Source: Cyclobacteriaceae bacterium | GTDB taxonomy: Bacteria > Bacteroidota > Bacteroidia > Cytophagales > Cyclobacteriaceae | Assembly: GCA_016786495.1 (NCBI GenBank) | Contig: JAEUUJ010000049.1 | Location: 62,001-126,000 of the forward strand | DNA length: 64,000 bases | Direction: 5' to 3' | Part shown: in pieces, positions 36,764 through 44,682 of the stretch | Layout: every line of letters begins with the position of its first letter | How positions within the stretch are numbered: the stretch's first letter is position 1 | Made by a program: the position numbers and the translations under genes | Notes under the pieces: generated by a model | The model's database searches: none | What the model was told of the DNA's origin: nothing | Seen by the model: the letters and a program-made list of their open reading frames with translations, nothing else

Positions 36764-37744
36764 ATGAGAGAAATCCAGTTCAGAGAAGCCCTTCGCGAAG
36801 CCATGAGCGAAGAAATGCGCAGAGACCCGAAGGTATTCCTGATGGGCGAAGAGGTAGCCGAATATAACGGTGCCTATAAAGTGAGCCAGGGTATGCTCGA
36901 TGAATTTGGACCTGAACGTGTGATTGACACTCCGATTGCGGAACTTGGCTTTGCAGGCATTGGCGTAGGCGCAGCGATGAACGGCCTGCGGCCGATTATT
37001 GAGTTCATGACGTTTAATTTCTCGCTGGTAGCGATCGACCCAGTAATCAACTCAGCTGCCAAAATGCTTTCGATGTCGGCAGGACAATACGGTTGCCCGA
37101 TGGTATTCCGTGGCCCTACCGGGAACGCAGGCCAGTTGGGTGCCCAGCATTCACAGAACTTCGAAAATTGGTTTGCTAATACACCAGGCCTGAAAGTAGT
37201 TGTGCCCTCGAATCCCTATGATGCAAAGGGTCTGTTAAAGACTTCGATTCGCGATAACGATCCGGTTATCTTCATGGAAAGCGAATTGATGTATGGCGAC
37301 AAAGGCGAAGTTCCAACGGAAGAATATCTGATACCCCTCGGTTTGGCGGACGTGAAACGTCAGGGCACGGATGTGACGATCGTTTCATTTGGCAAGATCA
37401 TGAAAGTGGCACTCGCGGCAGCCGCGGAACTGGAAAAAGACAATATTTCGTGCGAGGTAATCGACTTGAGAACCGTTCGCCCGATTGACTATGCAACCGT
37501 GGTAGAATCGGTTAAGAAAACAAATCGCTTGGTTATCGTGGAAGAAGCCTGGCCGTTGGCCTCGATCTCAACCGAGATCGCCTATCACGTGCAAAGACAC
37601 GCATTTGATTACCTCGATGCACCGGTTCAACGCGTAACAAGCGCAGATGTACCACTCCCCTACGCGCCAACCTTAATTCAGGCAATTCTCCCTAACGTAG
37701 AGAAAACCGTTAAGGCTGTGAAAGCGGTGATGTACCGGGATTAA
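36764..37744 (+). CDS. pdhB: Pyruvate dehydrogenase E1 component, beta subunit
   Basis: A 326-residue transketolase-like subunit. REIQFREALREAMSEEMRRDPKVFLMGEEVAEYNGAYKVSQGM, the phosphate-loop region RVIDTPIAELGFAGIGVGAAMNGLRPI and FRGPTGNAGQLGAQHSQNFENWF are characteristic of the beta chain of pyruvate or branched-chain 2-oxoacid dehydrogenase. With an alpha subunit (not in this window) it forms the thiamine-diphosphate E1 enzyme making acetyl-CoA. It has its own promoter and a strong terminator, so it is transcribed alone. Pyruvate rather than branched-chain specificity rests on overall similarity. Confidence 0.93.
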   Translation: MREIQFREALREAMSEEMRRDPKVFLMGEEVAEYNGAYKVSQGMLDEFGPERVIDTPIAELGFAGIGVGAAMNGLRPIIEFMTFNFSLVAIDPVINSAAKMLSMSAGQYGCPMVFRGPTGNAGQLGAQHSQNFENWFANTPGLKVVVPSNPYDAKGLLKTSIRDNDPVIFMESELMYGDKGEVPTEEYLIPLGLADVKRQGTDVTIVSFGKIMKVALAAAAELEKDNISCEVIDLRTVRPIDYATVVESVKKTNRLVIVEEAWPLASISTEIAYHVQRHAFDYLDAPVQRVTSADVPLPYAPTLIQAILPNVEKTVKAVKAVMYRD

Positions 37745-37764
37745 TTTATCAATAACTTCAAATT

Positions 37765-37797
37765 AAAATCGCGACCAGATCAGTCGCGATTTTTTTA
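37765..37797. terminator. Bidirectional rho-independent terminator after pdhB
   Basis: AAAATCGCGAC (37765-37775) pairs perfectly with GTCGCGATTTT (37783-37793) around CAGATCA, followed by further T. It serves pdhB and can also stop the convergent repeat-protein gene. Confidence 0.9.
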
Positions 37798-37820
37798 TTT
37801 TAAAGTGCTTGCACGCGGTC

Positions 37821-38237
37821 TCATATCGCAGCAGCTTCTTTCAGCCAGCCATCGCGCCTCTTTTTCCAGACTTCGGTAACGCCCTCCCATTTTGTGTAGC
37901 TTTCAAACTCAACCAAAAGCTTGGCTACCGCGGAATACGAAGTGGCAGCAGTGCAGGACGAAATCCAGCGGTCGCGGGGTCCTTCCCAACGTTTGTCTAC
38001 CGCAGCCCAGGTAACGTACGTCTCGAACTCTGCGAGCAACTTACCGAGCACCAGTGGTGTTTTAGCGGCTCTTACCTCGTTGATCCAGTCGGCACGCCTG
38101 CTCTTCCATTGCCCGTCAACAGCTTCCCACTTTACGGCTGTCTCAAATTCGACAAGAAGCCCTGATAATTTTGCCTGTTGTGCCGACACTCCCGTGAAGA
38201 CAAACAAGATCAAAAATGAAGCAATAAGGTTTTTCAT
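37821..38237 (-). CDS. Secreted protein made of three 40-residue repeats
   Basis: From ATG 38237 the product has a signal peptide (MKNLIASFLILFVFTGVSAQ) and then three tandem repeats with an exact 40-residue period. They begin LLVEFETAVKWEAVDGQWKS, LLAEFETYVTWAAVDKRWEG and LLVEFESYTKWEGVTEVWKK. The consensus is LLxEFExxxxWxxVxxxWxxxRxxW. Each is probably one or two amphipathic helices with conserved tryptophans. The third repeat ends at the C-terminus (GWLKEAAAI). An upstream frame start at 38267 adds ten unlikely residues. I do not recognise the family. It is exported; function is unknown. Confidence 0.75.
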   Translation of the reverse strand: MKNLIASFLILFVFTGVSAQQAKLSGLLVEFETAVKWEAVDGQWKSRRADWINEVRAAKTPLVLGKLLAEFETYVTWAAVDKRWEGPRDRWISSCTAATSYSAVAKLLVEFESYTKWEGVTEVWKKRRDGWLKEAAAI

Positions 38238-38285
38238 AACGCATAGGTTTATAGAAAGATACGACATCTTTCGAGGACATCGGAA

Positions 38286-39389
38286 TCAGACCTTAATGTA
38301 GACCTTCCGCTTATCCAGGATATACCCGACCACCCAGCATACCAACATCCAGGTGATGGCATACAGCAGCGACCCCACGTAGGGTCCGGCCATCGGTCGG
38401 AAGATGTTTACGAAAGCCCATCGGGCCACCGATACCTCGCCTGCGGGAATGATATACAGTACAATAAGGGCGACCTCCGAAAGCAAATAGATGAACAGGG
38501 TGTTTCTTCCAAAAACTTCGAAGAAATACGTCCAGCGTTTCTTTTGCAGGATATCGATCAGGAAAATAAGCGTTGAAAGAATGAATAGATCAATTCCCGT
38601 GGTATACAGTACAAACGAGCTTGTCCAGAGTTTTTTATTGATCGGGAAAACCAAATCCCACGTAAGTGCCGCCAGGAGTAAAAACGCTCCATAAACCATC
38701 AGCGTACCGATGGCTTCGAATAAGTTTCCCTTGCGCTGAATGAATTTTCCGGCCAGATAACCGACCAGTACATTCACGATCGCGGGGAGTGTACTCAGAA
38801 TTCCTTCAGGGTCAAACGCAATTCCTTCACCATGATACATGTGGTTCGTTCCAAGAATCAATGCATCAAGCCTCAGCGCTGCATTGCCCTCCAGCGAATA
38901 GTCGCCAAAAAAATACAGGACAGCCCAATATCCAAACAGCGCCACTGCACTAAACCAAAGAGCACCTTTCTCTTTCCAATAAAACAGAATCAGCGAAGCA
39001 AAGCAGTAGCCCAGTGCAATCCGCTGCAAAACGCCCATGACTCGCGTTTCACCGAGCGGATTAAATACCATGCTGCCGTTCTCGGAATGAAAAAACGGGA
39101 ACCAATACATCAGGAATCCCAACAGGAAAATAATGACAGTCCGCTTGAATACTTTTCTCAGGAACTCCCCGGAACCTTTGGCCGCGTACTTCTCGAGGCT
39201 GAAACTCATCGCATTTCCCACCACAAACATGAACGTGGGAAAAACAAGGTCCGTGGGTGTAAAGCCGTGCCATTGCGCGTGGAGCAACGGTGCAAACGTG
39301 GTGCCCCAGTCACCCGGCGTATTGACGATGATCATCAGGGTGACCGTGAGGCCCCGCATCACATCGATGGAGAGATAGCGGTTGTTCAT
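38286..39389 (-). CDS. Multi-pass acyltransferase of the heparan-alpha-glucosaminide N-acetyltransferase type
   Basis: A 367-residue protein with about ten membrane helices. The N-terminus RYLSIDVMRGLTVTLMIIVNTPGDWGTTFAPLLHAQWHGFTPTDLVFPTFMFVVGNAMSFSL matches the DUF5009/NagX-HGSNAT family. There the conserved His in the HAxWHG segment takes part in moving an acetyl group from cytosolic acetyl-CoA to a sugar across the membrane. Bacterial members are thought to acetylate amino sugars during envelope or chitin/glycan recycling; the substrate here is unknown. Confidence 0.88.
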   Translation of the reverse strand: MNNRYLSIDVMRGLTVTLMIIVNTPGDWGTTFAPLLHAQWHGFTPTDLVFPTFMFVVGNAMSFSLEKYAAKGSGEFLRKVFKRTVIIFLLGFLMYWFPFFHSENGSMVFNPLGETRVMGVLQRIALGYCFASLILFYWKEKGALWFSAVALFGYWAVLYFFGDYSLEGNAALRLDALILGTNHMYHGEGIAFDPEGILSTLPAIVNVLVGYLAGKFIQRKGNLFEAIGTLMVYGAFLLLAALTWDLVFPINKKLWTSSFVLYTTGIDLFILSTLIFLIDILQKKRWTYFFEVFGRNTLFIYLLSEVALIVLYIIPAGEVSVARWAFVNIFRPMAGPYVGSLLYAITWMLVCWVVGYILDKRKVYIKV

Positions 39390-39452
39390 GAGAGGGAAAT
39401 CTATCCTTAAAGTAACAAACCCGCTTCAATTCGTAAAATCCAATCACGATGC

Positions 39453-40232
39453 CTATTCCATCAATTGCTCATGACTTTTCATCGAAGTTATGCGTTTGAT
39501 CACCATCGACTCAACCTCGTTCCCGTGACGATCTCGGGTGCGTACCACAAAAGCAACGCCCTTCAAATAAACGCCTTGATGATGCTCGTCTGCCAGCGCA
39601 TGATACCGCATGTTCGCTTCGCCATATGCACCGGACCTCGATACGTTCCATGTTCGATGGGAATTGACCTCATAAAACCCGGATGTATCGGGCCCGAGGG
39701 TAATAAAACCTTCCACGTCATAGAGTCTTGATCTCCGCTTAAGCGTATAGCGATCGTCTGACGCGAGCGGGGTATGATTTCTATCCACCAGAACCAGATC
39801 TCCAAATTCGCCCGTCTTAAAGATTAATTCACTTATGCGCGCCAGCTCAAAAAGTTTTTTCGAATACTCCGACTTGTCGTTCGTTAAGCCCGGGCCTTCA
39901 ACCGCATACACCCTGGTTTTCTTACTTCTGATTTCTACGATGTTACCTACATCAGAAGCACCCAGACGAACGGTGTACTCTCCCCTGCCCGACAGCATCA
40001 GTTTATCGTCAAAACTTACGAACTCTTCCCGCGTTCGGAACAAAGACGGCACCCCAACTGCGCCCTGAAGCAACGAAAGTTCTATCATGATATCGTTCCC
40101 GGAATCGGAACGCACTACGCCTTCATACGTCCACCATTCTTCCGGCTGGGTAATCGGTGGTATGCCCGACTCAGACGAATGGTCCGCTTTACACGCGGTG
40201 AGAAGAATAAGAAGCGCGGTAATTTTTCTCAT
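39453..40232 (-). CDS. Hypothetical lipoprotein (259 aa)
   Basis: From ATG 40232 the protein has a lipoprotein-type signal (MRKITALLILLTAC). The following region (WWTYEGVVRSDSGNDIMIELSLLQGA ... FDDKLMLSGRGEYTVRL) is beta-rich and faintly like NlpE-type barrels but without their CxxC. I cannot name the family. It is divergent from the 113-residue gene, with an 18-bp palindrome in the 54 bases between them. Confidence 0.7.
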   Translation of the reverse strand: MRKITALLILLTACKADHSSESGIPPITQPEEWWTYEGVVRSDSGNDIMIELSLLQGAVGVPSLFRTREEFVSFDDKLMLSGRGEYTVRLGASDVGNIVEIRSKKTRVYAVEGPGLTNDKSEYSKKLFELARISELIFKTGEFGDLVLVDRNHTPLASDDRYTLKRRSRLYDVEGFITLGPDTSGFYEVNSHRTWNVSRSGAYGEANMRYHALADEHHQGVYLKGVAFVVRTRDRHGNEVESMVIKRITSMKSHEQLME

Positions 40233-40263
40233 GAGCGATTGGTATCTTCGCATCAAACGAATT

Positions 40264-40281
40264 TAACTAAAATTTTAGTTA
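40264..40281. promoter_or_regulatory. 18-bp perfect palindrome between divergent genes, candidate operator
   Basis: TAACTAAAATTTTAGTTA is exactly self-complementary and lies in the middle of the 54-base gap between starts at 40232 (minus) and 40287 (plus). Position and symmetry suit a dimeric repressor site controlling both genes. Confidence 0.5.
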
Positions 40282-40286
40282 GCAGT

Positions 40287-40628
40287 ATGCGGAGTGGTTT
40301 ACGGGGTGATCTGGGGCAACGAAAAAGATTCAACGCGATCTTTGTCAGAATCGGTAAAAAATCAGGTTTTAAAGGCCGATCGGAAGAAACCATGCTGCTC
40401 AAAAACGTGACGGATGCGGAAACCGGCAAACTGCTTACCGATCATGTATGGTTAAACCTTACGGAAAGTTTCCTGGCTGCCGGCATTCAGGAAGGAATGA
40501 CGATTGAATTCGAAGCGCGTGTTAAGGAATACACGAAAGGCTACGTAAACAGGCGGTACAACATCGATCAACAAAAAAAGGACCTCCGACTATCCCATCC
40601 TACCAAATTTCGTGTTGCAACATCGTAG
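40287..40628 (+). CDS. Small beta-rich hypothetical protein (113 aa)
   Basis: ATG 40287 gives MRSGLRGDLGQRKRFNAIFV. The longer frame to 40179 would run through the palindrome and the divergent gene and is not used. The core pattern (RFNAIFVRIGKKSGFKGRSEETMLLKNVTD, LLTDHVWLNLTESFLAAGIQEGMTIEFEARVKEY, YNIDQQKKDLRLSHPTKFRV) alternates strands as in an OB-like barrel, and the DHVWLN plus F-x-A-R-V-x-x-Y elements look conserved. I recall similar proteins in mobile elements and phages. No function is assigned. Confidence 0.7.
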   Translation: MRSGLRGDLGQRKRFNAIFVRIGKKSGFKGRSEETMLLKNVTDAETGKLLTDHVWLNLTESFLAAGIQEGMTIEFEARVKEYTKGYVNRRYNIDQQKKDLRLSHPTKFRVATS

Positions 40629-40836
40629 CAACAGACAGCAAAAATGCCCTGCCGAGCCCGCATTCTGGCAAAAAAGGTTTCGAAAAAAATTTATTTATTT
40701 TTTGGTTTCCTCCGGGTTTGATGCACGATAGATGTGCAAAAAAACTTACCCTCATGTGATACAACATCAATCGTTGTCAGTTTAAAAAAGCTTCTTGCTT
40801 TTAAAATTTTTCACAGTAAACAAACCCAAAATAAGT

Positions 40837-40953
40837 ATGATCAGATTAGCCCTGGCAGTCGGATTTCTGGCTGTGTTCGGCATTGTTGCGTACGTAATCG
40901 TATTGCTGGTGACCGACTATTTTTCAAGGAAAAACAAACAACAAAATCCCTAA
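40837..40953 (+). CDS. 38-residue single-span membrane protein upstream of the SPFH gene
   Basis: ATG 40837 to TAA 40953 encodes MIRLALAVGFLAVFGIVAYV, continuing through a hydrophobic segment to about residue 25, then a short basic tail (YFSRKNKQQNP). It is 13 bases before the SPFH gene on the same strand, so it is probably its operon partner. The preceding 200 bases (40629-40836) hold no other frame I can support and are AT-rich, consistent with the operon's promoter region. Confidence 0.65.
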   Translation: MIRLALAVGFLAVFGIVAYVIVLLVTDYFSRKNKQQNP

Positions 40954-40966
40954 CCCCAACACAACT

Positions 40967-42226
40967 ATGGAAAACAACCAATCATTTTTCAGTTCAACGA
41001 ACAAAAAACGTATCGCTTCGGGTGTCGTAGTGATTATTCTGTTCGTACTGTTCTTAATTGTCAACCCCTTTTCGTGGAACGATGCCGGTAACCGTACGGT
41101 AGTAGAGCGTACCAATGGTGAACAGATCGTGCAGTTTGCACCGGGTATTTTCTATGCCGGGTTCTTCGCGAAAGAAAAAGAGTGGCCGAACCAGATTTCT
41201 GTTACGTACCAAACCGATTCTCCCGAGCTTACGCTCGAGGACAACGGAATTGAAGTGGGCAAAATCATGATCCGCTTCAGCGATGCAACCACCGCAGACG
41301 TAAAAGGTATTACGCAGTTCATTTTGCCTTCGGAAGAAAAGGAAATGATTCTGATTCATAACACCCACCGTACGCCCCAGTCGCTTGTTATCAAGCGTTT
41401 GGCGCCTTATACAAAAGAGTGTTTGCAATCGTCAGCCCAGTTGATGAGCAGCGAAAAGCACTACGGTGGTGGCCGTGCGCAGATGGCGCAAGACTTTATG
41501 GATCAGTTGAAGGAAGGTGTTTACCTGTTGAAAACAGAAGAGAATATTGTGTACGACTCGCTGGAAAAGGAAAAGAAACGTATTTATCAAACTGAGATCC
41601 AGTACGACAAAAAAACCTCTGCTCCGAAGCGTAAACTTTCGTCTATCAAAGAATACGGAATCACCGTGGCAGATGCCGCGATTACAGATGTAGACTATGA
41701 GGACAAAGTCGATCAAAAGTTGACCAAGATCATTGATGCCGCCACCAAGTCGGCCATTTCGAAGCAGGAGCTAATGACTGCGCAGCAGCAAACCCTGACC
41801 GCGAAAGCAAAAGGTGAGCAGGCCCTTGTTGAGATTGAGTATCAGCAAAAGCAGGAACAGACCCGCCAGGTGGTAGAAGCGGAAACGAAGGTTAAGGTGG
41901 CAGAGCAAGACCGTTTGCAGCAGAAGATTGCGTATGAAGGTTCGATTCTTGAAGCGAAAAAGATTAAAGAACTTGCCGATGCTCAGGCGTATGCCCGCAG
42001 CAAAATTATGAAGGCTGACGGTGCACTGGAGATGAAATTGAACGCACAGATCGAAGTTCAAAAGGTTTGGGCGGATGCCTTCAGTAAGTACCAGGGGGCG
42101 ATCGTTCCGCAGATTCAAACCGGTGGCGGAAGTTCGACCAACGGAGCATTAAACTTCATGGACATCATGACGGCAAAAACCGCGCGTGATTTCGCACTCG
42201 ACATGAGACCCGTTCCGAATCAATAA
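40967..42226 (+). CDS. SPFH/band-7 domain membrane protein
   Basis: A 419-residue protein with one membrane segment at about residues 17-34 (SGVVVIILFVLFLIVNPF) and a band-7 domain (about 45-275; VVERTNGEQIVQFAPGIFYAGFF). A long coiled coil follows (about 270-370; QELMTAQQQTLTAKAKGEQALVEIEYQQKQEQ) with the flotillin/prohibitin-like AQAYARSKIMKADGALEMKLNAQIEVQKVW segment. SPFH proteins form ring-shaped membrane scaffolds, often in stress response or proteolysis control. No NfeD or FtsH gene is adjacent. A bidirectional terminator follows. Confidence 0.85.
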   Translation: MENNQSFFSSTNKKRIASGVVVIILFVLFLIVNPFSWNDAGNRTVVERTNGEQIVQFAPGIFYAGFFAKEKEWPNQISVTYQTDSPELTLEDNGIEVGKIMIRFSDATTADVKGITQFILPSEEKEMILIHNTHRTPQSLVIKRLAPYTKECLQSSAQLMSSEKHYGGGRAQMAQDFMDQLKEGVYLLKTEENIVYDSLEKEKKRIYQTEIQYDKKTSAPKRKLSSIKEYGITVADAAITDVDYEDKVDQKLTKIIDAATKSAISKQELMTAQQQTLTAKAKGEQALVEIEYQQKQEQTRQVVEAETKVKVAEQDRLQQKIAYEGSILEAKKIKELADAQAYARSKIMKADGALEMKLNAQIEVQKVWADAFSKYQGAIVPQIQTGGGSSTNGALNFMDIMTAKTARDFALDMRPVPNQ

Positions 42227-42245
42227 GCGGAACGGCTGATAAAAC

Positions 42246-42276
42246 AAAAGAGCGGATGACCTCCGCTCTTTTTTAT
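42246..42276. terminator. Bidirectional rho-independent terminator after the SPFH gene
   Basis: AAAAGAGCGGA (42246-42256) pairs with TCCGCTCTTTT (42262-42272) around TGACC, followed by more T. It serves the SPFH gene and the convergent beta-barrel gene. Confidence 0.9.
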
Positions 42277-42294
42277 TTCATTCCGGTGTATTGA

Positions 42295-42963
42295 TTACTT
42301 TCCAATGCCGAACGACAAGCCTGCTGATACCGCCACTGCTTGATTGTTAACACTTGATCCGCCTTTGGCAAGGTCACTCAATCCATATGTATAACGGGCA
42401 TCAACAACGAAGTACATTTCATTTGCTACGCGGATGCTAAGGCCGAGTCCGGCAGCGAGGCCGAGATCGAACGTATTATACACATCTTTATAACTATCGA
42501 TGTTATCATCAATATCTTCGTAGTTTTCGTAATCTCCGTCTTCCACTTTTACTTTCGCTCCGGTTAAAAATCCGAACGAAGGTCCTACGAATACATTCGG
42601 CCGCACAGTGCCTTCACGATTAAAGAACATGCGTGCCAGAACCGGGATTTCGATATAGTTCAACTGACTTTTTACATCAATATCCTCACCGGGTGCCGTC
42701 ATCGTATACGCAGCTCCTTTTTGTGAGAACAGAACTTTTGCGGTGAACGCATAGGTATCCCGGATGCTGTAGGTTACAAATCCGCCAGAAACGATACCGG
42801 CTTTATAATCGGAGTCGTCCGCATCATTTCCCCATTTAGAGAAGTTGACACCAACCTCGGGGCCAACACTCCAAACGCGGCCTGATTCCTGAGCATAAAC
42901 GCCTGCGGACAGGAACATTGCAAACAGCGAAAGGGTTAAGAATTTAAGAAACTGTTTTTTCAT
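42295..42963 (-). CDS. Outer-membrane beta-barrel protein (222 aa)
   Basis: The protein has a signal peptide (MKKQFLKFLTLSLFAMFLSAGVYAQ) and alternating beta-strands: VWSVGPEVGVNFSKWG, AFTAKVLFSQKGAAY, QLNYIEIPVLARMFF, RPNVFVGPSFGFLTGAKVKV and EMYFVVDARYTYGLSDL, ending in SAGLSFGIGK. This is the Bacteroidota porin-family outer-membrane barrel pattern, where the LNYIEIPVLARM-type strand is diagnostic. An acidic insertion (EDGDYENYEDIDDNIDSYKD) is probably an external loop. Ligand unknown. Confidence 0.87.
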   Translation of the reverse strand: MKKQFLKFLTLSLFAMFLSAGVYAQESGRVWSVGPEVGVNFSKWGNDADDSDYKAGIVSGGFVTYSIRDTYAFTAKVLFSQKGAAYTMTAPGEDIDVKSQLNYIEIPVLARMFFNREGTVRPNVFVGPSFGFLTGAKVKVEDGDYENYEDIDDNIDSYKDVYNTFDLGLAAGLGLSIRVANEMYFVVDARYTYGLSDLAKGGSSVNNQAVAVSAGLSFGIGK

Positions 42964-43118
42964 AAGTTGTTTGAAAATTTGGTTACGATCAGCCCATCAA
43001 TAATTAGTCCGGTTAAAAAGCTTGCGAAACGTGACGGGTTGGGTTACACGAGTAGATTTCTCTCTACATTGTGGCGGGACGCAAGAGAAAGCTGTAACTT
43101 ACTTTAACACAATTTCCT

Positions 43119-44327
43119 ATGGCGAACCCAAGAGAACTTGCACGAAAGAACCTGGGCATTCCAGCCGAGAACAAGGTTATTCTCAGTATTGATGGTGGCG
43201 GAATGCGCGGAATTTTTACGCTTCAGATTTTAAAAAAACTCGAGTGGCTTGCGGGTAGTCCGTGCTACGAATGGTGCGATATGGTTGCCGGAACCTCTAC
43301 GGGTGGATTGATCAGCAGCCTGATCCTGAATAAAAAGTCTGCGGTCGAAATTGAAGAATACTACAACACACTTGTACCGAAAGTTTTTACCAGGAAGTCG
43401 TGGCTAGCCCATCGCATCTACAATCCGCCAGCCTATGACAAGAGGAATTTCCGCAAGCTTACCCGTGAAATTGTTGGAGACCGAACACTGAAAGAGTTGA
43501 ATGAGGCTACCGGATTAGACATGTTGTTCACGGCAAAAGATCTTGCGGCTGGTGAAGAAACATTCTTTACCTGCTTTGCCCATGGTGAGCAGATCAAGGG
43601 AACTTATCAAAACGTGCTTTTACGGGCGGTGATGGAAGCGACTATGTCCGCGCCCACCTATTTTTCTCCGTTTGAACGTTTTGCTGACGGAGGAACTACC
43701 ACGTTCAACAATCCGGTTTTATCAGCTGTTCTCGAAGCACTTCACTATGACGGAAAAGGCAAATACCGACAACATGAGCTTACCGTTTTTAGCTTCGGAA
43801 CAGGCTCCGTACTCCGATTTATCGACCCGTTAAAAACTCAAAATCCCAAAGGGCCGGATTCTATCTTCTGGTTGAAATATGTAATGGCCGAAGCGAGCAA
43901 AGATGCCAGCGAAATGCAAATCGACACACTGCGCAGCGGACTGATTGACGGACTTGATTTGAGACGGTATCAGCTTTCGCTTGATCAGGAAGCGGTTCAC
44001 AAACTACCCGATTTGCCGGTCAAGCCGATGGCGGGAATCATGGCTTCCTCTCTGCACGGTTTAGCTGACGAGCAACTCAAAAACATCGACATGGCCGATG
44101 TAAGCAAATTCAATTTAATGAAGACGCTGGGAGAAGCTACCGCAGCGTTTATTTGTCCCGCTGCAGAACTTGAGCTGCCGATGCCTGCACGAACAGCCAA
44201 CTGGTTTCAAAAGGATTTTCTGGCCCCGAATTCAAGGCGGGGTGCTTTGGTTACCGCACGCGGTGACATCCCCGGTATACAAAAGCGGCTGTCAAGCCCG
44301 GGTTGGATCGATAAACAGCCAACCTGA
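43119..44327 (+). CDS. Patatin-like phospholipase
   Basis: A 402-residue protein. The oxyanion loop is GGGMRG (residues 26-31, in LSIDGGGMRGIFTLQIL), the nucleophile elbow is GTSTG with Ser60 (DMVAGTSTGGLISSL), and the catalytic Asp is D190 in FADGGTTTFNNP. Together these make the Ser-Asp dyad of patatin lipases. There is no signal peptide, so it is cytosolic. The family includes CBASS effectors (CapV), but no cyclase gene is next to it. Divergent from the beta-barrel gene. Confidence 0.9.
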   Translation: MANPRELARKNLGIPAENKVILSIDGGGMRGIFTLQILKKLEWLAGSPCYEWCDMVAGTSTGGLISSLILNKKSAVEIEEYYNTLVPKVFTRKSWLAHRIYNPPAYDKRNFRKLTREIVGDRTLKELNEATGLDMLFTAKDLAAGEETFFTCFAHGEQIKGTYQNVLLRAVMEATMSAPTYFSPFERFADGGTTTFNNPVLSAVLEALHYDGKGKYRQHELTVFSFGTGSVLRFIDPLKTQNPKGPDSIFWLKYVMAEASKDASEMQIDTLRSGLIDGLDLRRYQLSLDQEAVHKLPDLPVKPMAGIMASSLHGLADEQLKNIDMADVSKFNLMKTLGEATAAFICPAAELELPMPARTANWFQKDFLAPNSRRGALVTARGDIPGIQKRLSSPGWIDKQPT

Positions 44328-44444
44328 GTGTACAATTTTGTTCAGGGAAGTGTTCAGCTTTGACCAGTCGTGCAGCCGGGATACCCTAAACGATTAAAAT
44401 TTCCCAACATCAGGAACTGGCGAAGGATTTGTCAGTCAACCGGC

Positions 44445-44645
44445 ATGAGAGTTTTTATCGGTTTAATCCTTTGGTTTATGCTGCTGGCCCTTTGCTGGCC
44501 ACTGGCGCTTATCATGCTCGTTTTGTTCCCGCTGGTTTGGCTGGTGCTGCTTCCCTTCCGGATCGTAGGATTGACCCTCGAGGTTGTTATCAAATTTATC
44601 GGGGCCGTGTTGATGTTTCCGTTTCGCATACTGGGTATGCGATAA
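44445..44645 (+). CDS. Hydrophobic small membrane protein (66 aa)
   Basis: ATG 44445 gives MRVFIGLILWFMLLALCWPL, then two nearly contiguous membrane segments and ILGMR at the end. The longer frame to 44370 adds unrelated residues. It is 117 bases after the patatin gene and may be co-transcribed. Composition (L, V, F, W, P, few charges) fits a two-helix hairpin. No known family is recognised. Confidence 0.6.
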   Translation: MRVFIGLILWFMLLALCWPLALIMLVLFPLVWLVLLPFRIVGLTLEVVIKFIGAVLMFPFRILGMR

Positions 44646-44671
44646 AGCCCCCTGAAAATCCCGGAGGCTTT
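44644..44671. terminator. Possible bidirectional terminator hairpin
   Basis: AAAGCCCCC (44644-44652) pairs with GGAGGCTTT (44663-44671) apart from one mismatch. It sits between two convergent genes. T-runs are short on either side. Confidence 0.45.
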
Positions 44672-44682
44672 ACGATTTGTTC

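Noticed and set aside
40179-40286. N-terminal extension of the 113-residue protein
   Set aside because: It would read through the palindrome and the start of the divergent lipoprotein gene, and adds unconserved basic sequence.
43119-44327. Patatin gene as part of a CBASS defence island
   Set aside because: No cyclase, E1/E2 or JAB gene in the neighbourhood; adjacent genes are barrels and a small membrane protein.
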